Assembly: GCA_021738725.1 (NCBI GenBank)
Contig: JAIPBE010000032.1
Span: 1-40,505, forward strand
DNA length: 40,505 bases
Origin: Saprospiraceae bacterium
GTDB lineage: Bacteria > Bacteroidota > Bacteroidia > Chitinophagales > Saprospiraceae
Reading direction: 5' to 3'
Shown: positions 26,096-34,574 of the stretch, in pieces
How the letters are laid out: each line of letters opens with the position of its first letter
Numbering within the stretch: the stretch's first letter is position 1
Notes under the pieces: generated by a model
What the model was told of the DNA's origin: nothing
The model's database searches: none
The model's input: the letters and a program-made list of their open reading frames with translations, nothing else
Translations under genes and position numbers: made by a program

Positions 26096-29000
26096 CTACA
26101 GGTAATTCGCAATAAAGAAGGGCTCATAGGCATCCAGGGAGCGATTCTTGAGAATGACCCGATAATTTTGCTGTGTCACCGGAAAGACCTTCAGTCCGGC
26201 TTCTGCCTTACCCAAAAATTCCTCCTTGTACTTCTCGATGATCTGATAGTATTCCATCGCTTTGTCGGCTGAATCAAACTTTCGGACCACCATCAAAGGA
26301 ACATCTACGCTGAGGAAGATATTAGATGACAGACGCAGACGATCCGATTTGAAATACTTCCGGTTGAACGCATTCACTGCATTTTGGGCATCCTGTAGTT
26401 CCACCTGTGTCAATGACCAGTTGATGATCACATAATGTGTCCCTTCCGGATCGAGATTGAACTCGCTTTCCTGGGTATTCTGGTTGGGCAGGTCCTTTGG
26501 TGCGACAGACTTGTCCCCAAGAAGGCGGAGGATCTCCTTGGCCCGAGTCTCTTCTTCGGTATCCGGATATTTGCTGACCAGATCCTTCAGGGCAGCGATG
26601 TAGGCATCCATTCCTTCACGATTACCAGTGGTCATCGCACGGAGCAACACAAACTTTGCCTGGAGACGGTTGTCCGGACCAAAGAGGGTATCCACCTGCT
26701 CCAGTTTGGCCCAGGCCATATCGTAGCGAGCATGACTGAAGTCGTCATAGGTCTGCTTGTAATAGGCATTCAGCTGACGCTCCTTCTCCCGCGATTCCCC
26801 CAGGTAATTCGGATCACCTAACACACGGGCATACGTTGATTCCGGATACTTGCCCATGATCAGGTCATAATATTTCCTGGCCTGGCTGGTCTCACCCAAT
26901 TCGTGATGGGCCAGATAGAGGAAGTACCAGGCATCCAGTTCGTGTTCCGTCCCGGGGAATCGCTCCAGCAATTCGGACAACACTTCCACTGTCTTCTGGT
27001 TGTTCTGCAAGCGCTCCCGATAAAGGCGCCCCAGAGCGATCATGGCATTCTGGATCTTGGTTTCAGCCTCAGTGACAGCTTCTGGTGTCATCGGCACATC
27101 CTTAAACATCTCCTGCAATTCACTGTCGGTCAGGCTGGTCTCGATCGCCTCTTCTGCAGATTCGGCTTCCTCGACCTGGAAGCTGGTCGAACGATTGGAT
27201 CTTCTCCAGTTGTCCTCCAACAGGCGGTCATTGCCCCAATAGCTCTTAAAATCTTTCAATCCACGATCCAGTGACTTGCTGTCATAGGCGAAGAAATTGG
27301 ATTTTGCTGGCCCTGTAGATGGCGTATTACGCGCCCCGAACTGTCCCTGGCTCACGGCCAGATTTCGACTGTTCGATTTCTGGTCGTTCTGTTGATTGGC
27401 TGACAATTCATTAGCCTTGGCCAGTCGATCAGCTTTGATCTGCTCCGCAAGTTCTACACGGTCTTTCTCGGACAATCCGGCGATCGTCAACAGACTGTCC
27501 TGAAGGGTAATGACCTGAATATTCCGGGCAATATCTGTCAAGTTCTTACTGAGCAGAGACGCCATATTGTACCGTTCATCAGTAGCTGGCATCTCCTTGA
27601 TAACCAGATCATAATATACCTTTGCTTCGACATACAGCTCCTGGTCGAAATACAATTCAGCCAGTTTCAAATGGGTCTCTGTACGCTGCGAGATATTCTT
27701 GGTAGAAAAACGTGCCGATTCCTTCAAGTTGACAATTGCGGAAGCCGTATCCAGCAGGTCAAGATCCATATCTGCCAGCGCATAATGGATGCGGTCACGA
27801 TAATCTTCGTTCTTCTTGTCCTTCAGAAGACGCTCCATATCCTTCCTGCAGTCGGCGACAGGCGTCTGACCCGACCGGTATTCACCCAGCAGCAGATTCA
27901 ATCGTGCATTGAACTCCATCTCATAGACAGGCCGAAGCTTGACTACTGCCCGGAAGGCTTCCACCGACTGGGCATACTGATTCTGTTGCTGATAGATCTG
28001 TCCAAGAATATACTGGTATCTGGCCTTCTCCTTTTTCTTCTTGGCCAGAGTAATGGCAGAACGCAGATATGGAATAGCACCGTCATACATCCCTCTTTCC
28101 AGGAAAAGATGGGCCTGTGCTACCGGGATTTCCCGGATCACCTCAGGTGAAGCTGTCGGATGAATGGCTGCTTCGGTGAAGGCGCGCATAGCATCTTCAT
28201 ATAAATGTCGTTCCGTATAGGTCCGACCGAGCCAAAGCATGCCTTCTGCATATGCCGGGCGGTGCTTGAACAGATAATTCTCTTTTTTAGGCTTCTTTTC
28301 TTCAGGGGCGACATCCGCTTCATCCGGTTCAGCAGTATCAGCGACCTCTTCCGGTGTCGGCTCAGGCTCAGGCGTCGTGTTGATCTGCTCGATCGGCTGA
28401 TCCACATTGTTCAGCGAATCACTTTCTACCGGTGTGGGAACACTGGATTTTTTCCTGGGTAGCTTCTTCCCATTCTTCCGGGCCTTGGCACGAGCTTTTG
28501 CCTCCTTTTCACGTTCCTTTTTCCGGCGTTTGGCCTCTTTGCGGCGTTCCTTTGCAGCCTTGGCTGCCTCCCGTTTACGCTCTTTCCGTGATTTTTCAGC
28601 GGCCTCTCTTTTGGCGTCACGTTTTTCTTCCAGTTGCTTTTGACGCTCCTCTCGTTCCTTTTCCTGGATCTTTTTCTTCTCCCGGCGCTCATCTTCTCTT
28701 GCCTTGGCCCGGGCTTTTTTATTGATGGTTTTCTTCCGGAGTTCCATTGCTTCCGGCGAATAAGCCTCCTTCAGATAGACTAGAGTCTCCTCTGAGGCTT
28801 CATAATCATGCTTGAGATATTGTGCCTTGCCCACCAGGAGATAACAATCATCCACCCAGTGGCTGGGTCGATGGAGGGTGGCGACGACGGATACTTTTTC
28901 GATAGCCTTGTCCAGATCCTCTTTCACCTTTTCAGGATCTGCCACATTGACATAGTCGTAAACATCCAGGATCTGAGTATAATTGTCCTGGTTGTTGACA

Positions 29001-29179
29001 CCCAGCTTGACTTCGCTCGCTTCCAAAAGTACGTTGGCATTGAAATAGCCGTTATAGTAAGCCGTTGTGTTGTGATAGAACCGACCCATAAGAGAGGGGT
29101 TCTCCCGACTTTTTTTAGTCGCGCAGCTGCTGAGAGCAATGAAGAGCAGGAAAAAGACGGGTAATCGGAATGATCTCAA
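26096..29179 (-). CDS. porW: PorW/SprE-like type IX secretion TPR lipoprotein
   Basis: Periplasmic lipoprotein of the PorW/SprE family, required for type IX secretion in Bacteroidota. Starting at TTG 29179 the protein has 1,027 residues. Its first 19 are a canonical lipoprotein signal (RLPVFFLLFIALSSC, C19). The only in-frame ATG, at 29338, would bury the signal 53 residues in and overlap the divergent gene at 29297, so I choose the TTG. The family-like N-terminus has FYHNTTAYYNGYFNANVLLEA and DDCYLLVGKAQYLKHDYEAS. Residues about 150-247 are an extremely basic, Ala/Glu/Lys/Arg-rich predicted helix, and 248-300 are Pro/Glu-rich. Many TPRs follow, e.g. FNARLNLLLGEY and LDAWYFLYLAHHELGE. The name rests on recalled family features. 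Confidence 0.78.
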   Translation of the reverse strand: MRSFRLPVFFLLFIALSSCATKKSRENPSLMGRFYHNTTAYYNGYFNANVLLEASEVKLGVNNQDNYTQILDVYDYVNVADPEKVKEDLDKAIEKVSVVATLHRPSHWVDDCYLLVGKAQYLKHDYEASEETLVYLKEAYSPEAMELRKKTINKKARAKAREDERREKKKIQEKEREERQKQLEEKRDAKREAAEKSRKERKREAAKAAKERRKEAKRRKKEREKEAKARAKARKNGKKLPRKKSSVPTPVESDSLNNVDQPIEQINTTPEPEPTPEEVADTAEPDEADVAPEEKKPKKENYLFKHRPAYAEGMLWLGRTYTERHLYEDAMRAFTEAAIHPTASPEVIREIPVAQAHLFLERGMYDGAIPYLRSAITLAKKKKEKARYQYILGQIYQQQNQYAQSVEAFRAVVKLRPVYEMEFNARLNLLLGEYRSGQTPVADCRKDMERLLKDKKNEDYRDRIHYALADMDLDLLDTASAIVNLKESARFSTKNISQRTETHLKLAELYFDQELYVEAKVYYDLVIKEMPATDERYNMASLLSKNLTDIARNIQVITLQDSLLTIAGLSEKDRVELAEQIKADRLAKANELSANQQNDQKSNSRNLAVSQGQFGARNTPSTGPAKSNFFAYDSKSLDRGLKDFKSYWGNDRLLEDNWRRSNRSTSFQVEEAESAEEAIETSLTDSELQEMFKDVPMTPEAVTEAETKIQNAMIALGRLYRERLQNNQKTVEVLSELLERFPGTEHELDAWYFLYLAHHELGETSQARKYYDLIMGKYPESTYARVLGDPNYLGESREKERQLNAYYKQTYDDFSHARYDMAWAKLEQVDTLFGPDNRLQAKFVLLRAMTTGNREGMDAYIAALKDLVSKYPDTEEETRAKEILRLLGDKSVAPKDLPNQNTQESEFNLDPEGTHYVIINWSLTQVELQDAQNAVNAFNRKYFKSDRLRLSSNIFLSVDVPLMVVRKFDSADKAMEYYQIIEKYKEEFLGKAEAGLKVFPVTQQNYRVILKNRSLDAYEPFFIANYL

Positions 29180-29260
29180 GGCGGAAGTGATATGAATAGA
29201 AAGTAGAATATGAAAAAACCATACCAATCGGCTGGAACAGGCATATAACAACCGATCTGG

Positions 29261-29268
29261 CAAAATTA
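29261..29268 (-). promoter_or_regulatory. -7 element for porW
   Basis: The minus strand reads TAATTTTG, an exact TAnnTTTG, about 80 nt upstream of the TTG start at 29179. The nearest upstream TTTG is only 13 nt away, too close for a normal -33. It supports transcription starting downstream of the ATG at 29338. Confidence 0.4.
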
Positions 29269-29296
29269 TTTTAATTCGCAGCAAATTAGCAGTTCC

Positions 29297-30178
29297 ATGG
29301 AAGAACAGCCCGTAAATAACCCAAAACGACTGCGACAACGGTTAAAAAAACCGTACCGCCTTGTCATTCTCAAAGAAGATTCTCTTGAAGAGGTCGGTGC
29401 CTACACCCTTACACCGTTGAGTTTGTATGTATTGATCAGCTCTTTGTTGGTGGCATTGTCCTTTGTGGTGGTCATGTTGATCGTTTTTACTCCACTGAAG
29501 CGGTGGATCCCCGGATACGGAGACACCTCCATGGACCCCGAACTTATCAGCCTCCGAACGAAAGTGGATGCAATGGCCAAACAACTGGAGTTACAGAAAA
29601 GATACACCGAGAATGTGCGCCAGATCCTGACAGGGGAAGTTCAAAAACCACCCCAGGAAAAAGAACCCGGTTTTGTTCTGGACAGCCTGACAGAGGTCAA
29701 AAGGGTCGAAGAGGATCAGATGTTGCGCAATAATTTCCAATTGGGAGAGGGCCTGCGCAAACAACAAACCATACCCGTAGCCACTTCAAACAATAAGACT
29801 CCCCTGGAGCGTCTGTACTTCACACCGCCGATCAAAGGTGAGATAAGCGCTGGTTATATGCCCGACAAAGACCACAATGGTGTCGATATTCTGGCGCCAA
29901 AAAACACCCCGATCAAAGCAGTGATGGACGGGTTTGTCATCCTGTCCGACTGGACGCTGGAGACCGGCAATACCATCGGTATCATGCATGACAATCACGT
30001 GGTGTCATTTTACAAGCACAACAGCAGTCTGCTCAAGAAGAGAGGGAGCTTTGTCCGTGCCGGAGAAGCCATCGCCATCATCGGCAATACGGGAACACTA
30101 TCCAGTGGCCCCCATCTTCATTTTGAGCTCTGGTATCAAGGCAAACCCGTAGACCCAACTCGCTTTATCTCCTTCTGA
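29297..30178 (+). CDS. M23 family membrane-anchored metallopeptidase
   Basis: Zinc endopeptidase of the LytM/M23 family acting on peptidoglycan cross-links. 293 residues: a basic cytoplasmic tail, one transmembrane helix (about 44-65), a short coiled-coil linker (about 80-110), then the catalytic domain (about 175-293). The zinc ligands are in place: H193 and D197 in HNGVD and H275 in GPHLHFE; H241 and H273 are the catalytic-type histidines. The full set suggests an active enzyme rather than an EnvC/NlpD-type degenerate one. It is divergent from porW across 117 bp and stands alone (the next gene is 169 bp on). A role in wall remodelling is expected, target unknown. Confidence 0.94.
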   Translation: MEEQPVNNPKRLRQRLKKPYRLVILKEDSLEEVGAYTLTPLSLYVLISSLLVALSFVVVMLIVFTPLKRWIPGYGDTSMDPELISLRTKVDAMAKQLELQKRYTENVRQILTGEVQKPPQEKEPGFVLDSLTEVKRVEEDQMLRNNFQLGEGLRKQQTIPVATSNNKTPLERLYFTPPIKGEISAGYMPDKDHNGVDILAPKNTPIKAVMDGFVILSDWTLETGNTIGIMHDNHVVSFYKHNSSLLKKRGSFVRAGEAIAIIGNTGTLSSGPHLHFELWYQGKPVDPTRFISF

Positions 30179-30347
30179 GCCAGATCATGTATGGACATTG
30201 ACCGGACGGGGACTGCGGATTCGACCGATGATCTTTTATCCTTGATTCTCCTGCATTGGTCGAAGAAGTTGGCTTCAGGTCAACCATTTCTCCGAAGTTG
30301 GGTATATTCCTGTAACCGATCAAGGATTCGGTCTTAACGCGTAAGAT

Positions 30348-30965
30348 ATGTCGACAGAATGGATGAGCCAGTGGTGGGATACCTTAAGCGGAGCACAGCA
30401 TGTATTCTGGGGGATCGCCCTGTTCTTTTCTGTATTATTTGTCTTCCAGTTTGTGATCAATCTAATCGGTTTCGGATTAGATACAGAGACCGATATCGAT
30501 GCCGACGCTGATCTGGACCATGGTGCGAATATCGACCCGGGATTTGCCTGGCTGTCCGTCCGGGGCGTCATCGCTTTCTTCACCTTTTTCGGGTGGGCAG
30601 GTGTGATCGTCCTGTCAAAAGGAGGACCCTTGCTCTGGGCCGTGGTGATCGGGCTGCTCTTTGGCATGCTGGCCATGTCCCTTGTGGGCTACCTGCTGTA
30701 TCTGTTCGGTCAGCAGACCCAGATCGGCAACTACCATATTGATGAAGCGCTCTACCACACTGGAGAGGTCTACCTCACCATTCCGGCCATGAAATCCGGC
30801 ACGGGGAAGATCATGATCCAGCTTGGAAATGGTACCCGGGAAGTCGATGCGGTCACAGAAGGAAAATCGCTGGTCAATGGTACGCTGGTCAGAGTGACCG
30901 GTATCCTGGAGGACACCCTGTTACTGGTAGAGGAGCTGCGAGCGTCACCTGACAAAACCGATTGA
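30348..30965 (+). CDS. NfeD/YuaF-like membrane protein
   Basis: 205 residues with three hydrophobic helices (about 17-42, 66-88 and 90-115). An acidic loop TDIDADADLDHG lies between helices one and two, and a C-terminal soluble OB-fold-like domain (about 125-200) has TGEVYLTIPA and GTLVRVTGI. This is the layout of YuaF/short NfeD proteins, which pair with flotillins in membrane microdomains. The flotillin gene starts 56 bp downstream. The Asp-rich loop is noteworthy but its role is unknown. The first ATG (30348) is used; an in-frame ATG 15 nt later is possible. Confidence 0.85.
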   Translation: MSTEWMSQWWDTLSGAQHVFWGIALFFSVLFVFQFVINLIGFGLDTETDIDADADLDHGANIDPGFAWLSVRGVIAFFTFFGWAGVIVLSKGGPLLWAVVIGLLFGMLAMSLVGYLLYLFGQQTQIGNYHIDEALYHTGEVYLTIPAMKSGTGKIMIQLGNGTREVDAVTEGKSLVNGTLVRVTGILEDTLLLVEELRASPDKTD

Positions 30966-31021
30966 CGCTCCAGATCACCGATTGAAAACGAATTCTAACT
31001 ATACTAAAACCAAACATTCAA

Positions 31022-32440
31022 ATGGAAGAAGCTGCATTCTTGCTTTTTGGGTTGATCGCCCTGTCCGTTATGATGATTTTCTTTTTTGTGAGCCGGTACA
31101 AGCGATGCCCCTCCGACCGGATCCTCGTCATATATGGTAAAACCGGATCAGGATCGGCCAAGTGCCTGGCGGGAGGCGCTGCTTTTGTCTGGCCCGTGAT
31201 CCAGGATTGGCAATATCTCGACCTCACCCCGATCTCGATCGATGTCGACCTGCGCGGTGCGCTGAGTAAGCAAAATATCCGGGTGAATGTGCCCTCCCGA
31301 TTCACCGTTGCGGTGAGCAATGAAGAGGGGATCATGATCAATGCTGCCGAACGTCTGCTGGGCAAATCCATGGATGAGATCCGGGATATTGCCAAGGATA
31401 TCATCTTCGGTCAGCTTCGTCTTGTCGTCGCGACAATGGACATCGAAGAGATCAATTCAGACCGGGACAAATTCTTGACCAATGTGGCGTCGAATGTCGG
31501 CAGCGAATTGCGGAAGATCGGGTTAACCCTGATCAACGTGAACGTCACCGACATCCAGGATGAATCGGGTTATATCGAAGCATTGGGTAAGGAGGCCGCT
31601 GCCAAGGCGATCAACGAAGCCAAGGTCCGTGTCGCCGAAAAGGAACGGACCGGATCCATCGGAGAAGCAGAAGCCTACATGGATCGGCGTATCCAGGTCT
31701 CTGCTGCAGAGGCGAAAGCCCAGATTGGAGAAGCCGATGCCCAGTCATCGGCGACAGAGGGTGAAAACCTGGCTGCCGTCAAGATCGCTCAATCCAATGC
31801 AGAACGACGGGAGAAGGAGGCAGAAGCCCTCCGACAGGCCACCGCTGCGGAAAAGATCGCTGCTGCCCGTTCACTGGAAGAATCCTATGCTGCTGAACGA
31901 AAAGCCGAAGATGCGCGGGCCAAGCGGGAAATGGCCACCCGTGAAGCTGATACCATCGTCCAGGCCGAGATTGCCAAACGCCAGAAGGAAATCATGGCAG
32001 AGGCTGAAGCAGAGCAAACCCGGCGTATCGCCAAAGGGGAAGCCGATGCACTTTACCTTATGAAGGAAGCGGAAGCCCGAGGTATCTTTGAGGTCCTCGA
32101 AAAGCAGGCCCTTGGATTCCAGAAAGTAGTCGCCGCAGCTGGCGGAAACTCCCGGGATGCCGTCTTGATGCTGATCGCTGACAAGCTGGAAGAACTGGTA
32201 AAAACCCAGGTTGATGCCATCAAGAATATCAAGATCGACAAGGTCACTGTCTGGGAGGGGGGAAATCAAAAAGAAGGTGAAGGCAACTCCACCTCCAAGT
32301 TTATCTCCGGCCTGTACAAATCGGTACCACCGATGAGTGACCTGTTCAATATGGCGGGTATGGATCTTCCTGGTTATCTTGGACAAAAGAAGGAAGAAGG
32401 GGCTGCTCCTCCCGAAGATCGGAAAGATTCAACCACCTGA
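31022..32440 (+). CDS. Flotillin family protein (FloT/YqiK-like)
   Basis: 472 residues. An N-terminal membrane anchor (about 5-26) precedes an SPFH/band-7 domain (about 30-200: DRILVIYGKTGSGSAKC, VDLRGALSKQNIRVNVPSRFTV, LIN(V)NVTDIQDESGYIEALG). Next is a long coiled coil (about 200-380) of the Glu-Ala repeat type found in flotillins (EKERTGSIGEAEAYMDRR). The C-terminal tail contains an oligomerisation-like segment and ends with a charged stretch. Flotillins scaffold membrane microdomains and affect fluidity and protein assembly. It is in an operon with the NfeD-like gene; a candidate terminator lies at 32461. Confidence 0.93.
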   Translation: MEEAAFLLFGLIALSVMMIFFFVSRYKRCPSDRILVIYGKTGSGSAKCLAGGAAFVWPVIQDWQYLDLTPISIDVDLRGALSKQNIRVNVPSRFTVAVSNEEGIMINAAERLLGKSMDEIRDIAKDIIFGQLRLVVATMDIEEINSDRDKFLTNVASNVGSELRKIGLTLINVNVTDIQDESGYIEALGKEAAAKAINEAKVRVAEKERTGSIGEAEAYMDRRIQVSAAEAKAQIGEADAQSSATEGENLAAVKIAQSNAERREKEAEALRQATAAEKIAAARSLEESYAAERKAEDARAKREMATREADTIVQAEIAKRQKEIMAEAEAEQTRRIAKGEADALYLMKEAEARGIFEVLEKQALGFQKVVAAAGGNSRDAVLMLIADKLEELVKTQVDAIKNIKIDKVTVWEGGNQKEGEGNSTSKFISGLYKSVPPMSDLFNMAGMDLPGYLGQKKEEGAAPPEDRKDSTT

Positions 32441-32460
32441 CCTGTCTGTTACCAACACGA

Positions 32461-32497
32461 AAGCCCCTGATATTCTGCGGATTGTCAGGGGCTTATT
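32461..32497 (+). terminator. Candidate terminator after the flotillin gene
   Basis: Stem AAGCCCCTGA (32461-32470) pairs with TCAGGGGCTT (32485-32494) over a 14-nt loop. The following T-tract is weak (TTATTAC). It starts 21 nt after the stop. Confidence 0.6.
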
Positions 32498-33039
32498 ACA
32501 GACTACAGGGCTCGGTTCATTCAAATCCGTCAGATCAATATGGATCGTTCAAACCAACCATCCAACTCATCCATGCTCTTCCGTTTGACCGCTCTCACAA
32601 ATGTTCTTCCCCTACTGGGCGAAATCGGGAATCACACCCCATAGTCTTGCGCCGTGCCTGGCATACTAACAGAAATGGGCAGGAAGTACCTCCTGCCCAA
32701 ACCTATTCAACAAAACCAATCAAACGGATATTTTATGAGCCTGCTGGATGAGATGGGGCAGACTGCCCCATCTCAGGACAACCAACAGAAAACAAGTTCT
32801 TGTGGGCATCTCTATCAACCCCACTCAATAGCCAATCAAATCCATAGAGCATTCTGACTAAAATAAACCTTCGCGATACTTCGTTATTTCTCAATCACTT
32901 AGCTATGGCTAGGTTCTTTGCGCCACCGCTGAAGCTAAGGCGGCACGCGGTCGAAATGCCTGCCTGCCAGCAGGCAGGCCTGGTCTCGCTTGGTTTTCTT
33001 TAGCTTGGCCTATTTCGGAGGTTAATAGAATTGCCCTTG
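32498..33039. other. Gene-free region with several strong hairpins
   Basis: No credible gene. Three perfect hairpins are present: TGGGCAGGA/TCCTGCCCA (32676-32684 and 32691-32699), GAGATGGGGCA/TGCCCCATCTC (32750-32760 and 32764-32774) and GCCTGCCTGC/GCAGGCAGGC (32958-32967 and 32970-32979). None carries a clear T-tract. A stretch at 32905-33010 combines a gapped inverted GCCACCGCTGAAGCTAAGGCGGC with the last hairpin and looks like another interspersed repeat. The hairpins lie between convergent genes and may act in termination. Confidence 0.6.
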
Positions 33040-34125
33040 TCATCGTTTTGTATTGTAACCCACTGAAATTCCGAAGCGATGATTGCCCTCCTTTCCAGGG
33101 ATGTAAAAGACATTGATCGGCAGGTTCAGATTGCCGGAGCGGAAGGATTTTCCGACGGACAGTATAAAGGCGGACTTGATGGTGTAGTCACCCCTGCTGT
33201 CAACTCGTGTCGTTTTCTTAAATCCTTCAGGGACAGGCTTGTTGACAACGAATTCATCCAATTCATTGATATATCCAGTGGCCTCCTTTGTCAAACTGAA
33301 CAGCGGACCTAGTGCCATTTCCCAGCCGTGGCGACTTTCCCGAAGGCCATTCAGCAAGGATACACTGGGAAAGAACTTACCCTGATCAAAGCCGGTGATC
33401 AACGGGACGAATTCGAACAGGGCCTGGAAGTTCCCCTCATTCAGATAGGTCCATTCAAACTGGTACCCAAACTGGAACATGATATTGCTGGCATTGAATC
33501 CGCCTTCATCATTCGACTGCAACGTTTTCCCCAGTTGCCCGGCAAATACAGCCACACCCATCCGCGGTCCGCTCAGGTTCAAACGGGTGGTTTGAGGTAA
33601 ATTGATGCTGTTCTCGAAATTGTTCTTTTGAGTCAACCGTTGGAAGACGGCATCATCGACTGGCTGCCCGTACATCTCCTTAATGGCGTACTGGATGATC
33701 AGGTGGATCTGGTCGGGAAGGTTGAGATATTCCTGTACAAAGGTGAGTTCCTCCTGCCCGCTACCGACATCGATCACACGAAAGGAGACCAGGATCTGTC
33801 CGTCGATCGCATCGAGGCTTCCGGAGAACATCTTCCGGACACTGATCGCCTTGCCGACCTCTACCAGACAGGCCTTCGCATAACAATCGGAGATGGTCAT
33901 ACCCTGGCGATCCAGTTCAAACCGAATGTCTTCTCGGTTGAAAATAGTATACCGGTCGAGTTTGGTCAATTCTGCGCGCACGATGTTGGCTGCCTGAGAT
34001 GGATCATAGTTTAGGCCGGCGACGCTGATATCCAGGATTCCCAGGGAAGGATTGGTTGGGGCTCTTCCTTCGATCGGGTTCGTCAACATTCCTACCAGGA
34101 AGAAGATAAGTGCAAACTGTTTCAT
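33040..34125 (-). CDS. CsgG-like domain / predicted outer-membrane barrel protein
   Basis: 361 residues with a signal peptide (MKQFALIFFLVGMLTNPIEG). Residues about 26-150 resemble the CsgG/TolB-N type domain: LGILDISVAGL, ANIVRAELTKLDRYTIFNREDI, then a Cys pair C81/C86 in SDCYAKACLVEVGKAISV, and VSFRVIDVGSG. The remainder (about 190-361) is rich in alternating aromatic/polar strands (MFQFGYQFEWTYL, NHRFGISVGYNTKR) and looks like a small outer-membrane barrel or barrel-like sandwich. CsgG proper forms secretion channels; whether this protein does is unknown. The ATG at 34125 is preferred over an in-frame TTG at 34149 because it starts the signal peptide. A GAACTTTG box 21 nt upstream is a one-mismatch -7 candidate. 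Confidence 0.75.
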   Translation of the reverse strand: MKQFALIFFLVGMLTNPIEGRAPTNPSLGILDISVAGLNYDPSQAANIVRAELTKLDRYTIFNREDIRFELDRQGMTISDCYAKACLVEVGKAISVRKMFSGSLDAIDGQILVSFRVIDVGSGQEELTFVQEYLNLPDQIHLIIQYAIKEMYGQPVDDAVFQRLTQKNNFENSINLPQTTRLNLSGPRMGVAVFAGQLGKTLQSNDEGGFNASNIMFQFGYQFEWTYLNEGNFQALFEFVPLITGFDQGKFFPSVSLLNGLRESRHGWEMALGPLFSLTKEATGYINELDEFVVNKPVPEGFKKTTRVDSRGDYTIKSAFILSVGKSFRSGNLNLPINVFYIPGKEGNHRFGISVGYNTKR

Positions 34126-34259
34126 AGTCGTTTTATTTTGATAGGTCAAAGTTCAACCGGGCAGACCCCTGATTCGTGGCGACTTTTGCCACAATCATAT
34201 ATTTTTTTATTACATATCAATACGCGTGAACGACTCGTGCCGATTGCTGTTTCATCCCC

Positions 34260-34523
34260 ATGCATGACCAGCCCTATCATCCAATCGACTGTTCGTTCTA
34301 TGACCGCCTCGAAGAAGCGGCCACCCTCCGTCGGTTCTGTAGCATAGAGGTCTCAGATCCTGACGGTGTGCGGATGCTGGAGGATCGGATCATTGATCTA
34401 CGTATTGTCGATGGTGCCGAATGGATGTTCCTCGCCGGGGGGACACAGGTCCGGCTGGACCATTTGATCCGAATTGACGGACACCTGGTACCGGGCAGTT
34501 GTGGCCTCCCCCGGAAGGATTGA
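34260..34523 (+). CDS. Rof-like protein (Rho-binding antiterminator family)
   Basis: 87 residues, soluble and compact. It matches the Rof pattern: YHPIDCSFYDRLEEAATL corresponds to the start of E. coli Rof (Y-PI-C--YD-LE-A), and the C-terminal half VRLDHLIRIDGH corresponds to its -LRLDKI- strand. Rof binds Rho and inhibits termination in E. coli; related small proteins are common in Bacteroidota. The thiolase gene begins 51 bp downstream with its own possible -7 element. Assigned from remembered sequence features; Rho binding is not shown here. Confidence 0.7.
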   Translation: MHDQPYHPIDCSFYDRLEEAATLRRFCSIEVSDPDGVRMLEDRIIDLRIVDGAEWMFLAGGTQVRLDHLIRIDGHLVPGSCGLPRKD

Positions 34524-34550
34524 TCTCTTATTCATATGACCCTCACCCCG

Positions 34551-34558
34551 TATCTTCG
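34551..34558 (+). promoter_or_regulatory. Possible -7 element for the thiolase gene
   Basis: TATCTTCG differs from TAnnTTTG by one base and sits 16 nt before the ATG at 34575, the same close position seen for uppS. It favours 34575 over the upstream in-frame ATG at 34536. Confidence 0.35.
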
Positions 34559-34574
34559 CCCAAAATCAACAGGC

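Noticed and set aside
29180-29338. ATG-initiated longer version of the PorW-like protein
   Set aside because: It would overlap the divergent M23 gene start and place 53 residues before an intact lipoprotein signal; a TAnnTTTG element lies inside this extension.
32482-32857. Small plus-strand frames after the flotillin gene
   Set aside because: They cross three perfect hairpins, lack initiation signals and show no protein-like conservation pattern that I recognise.
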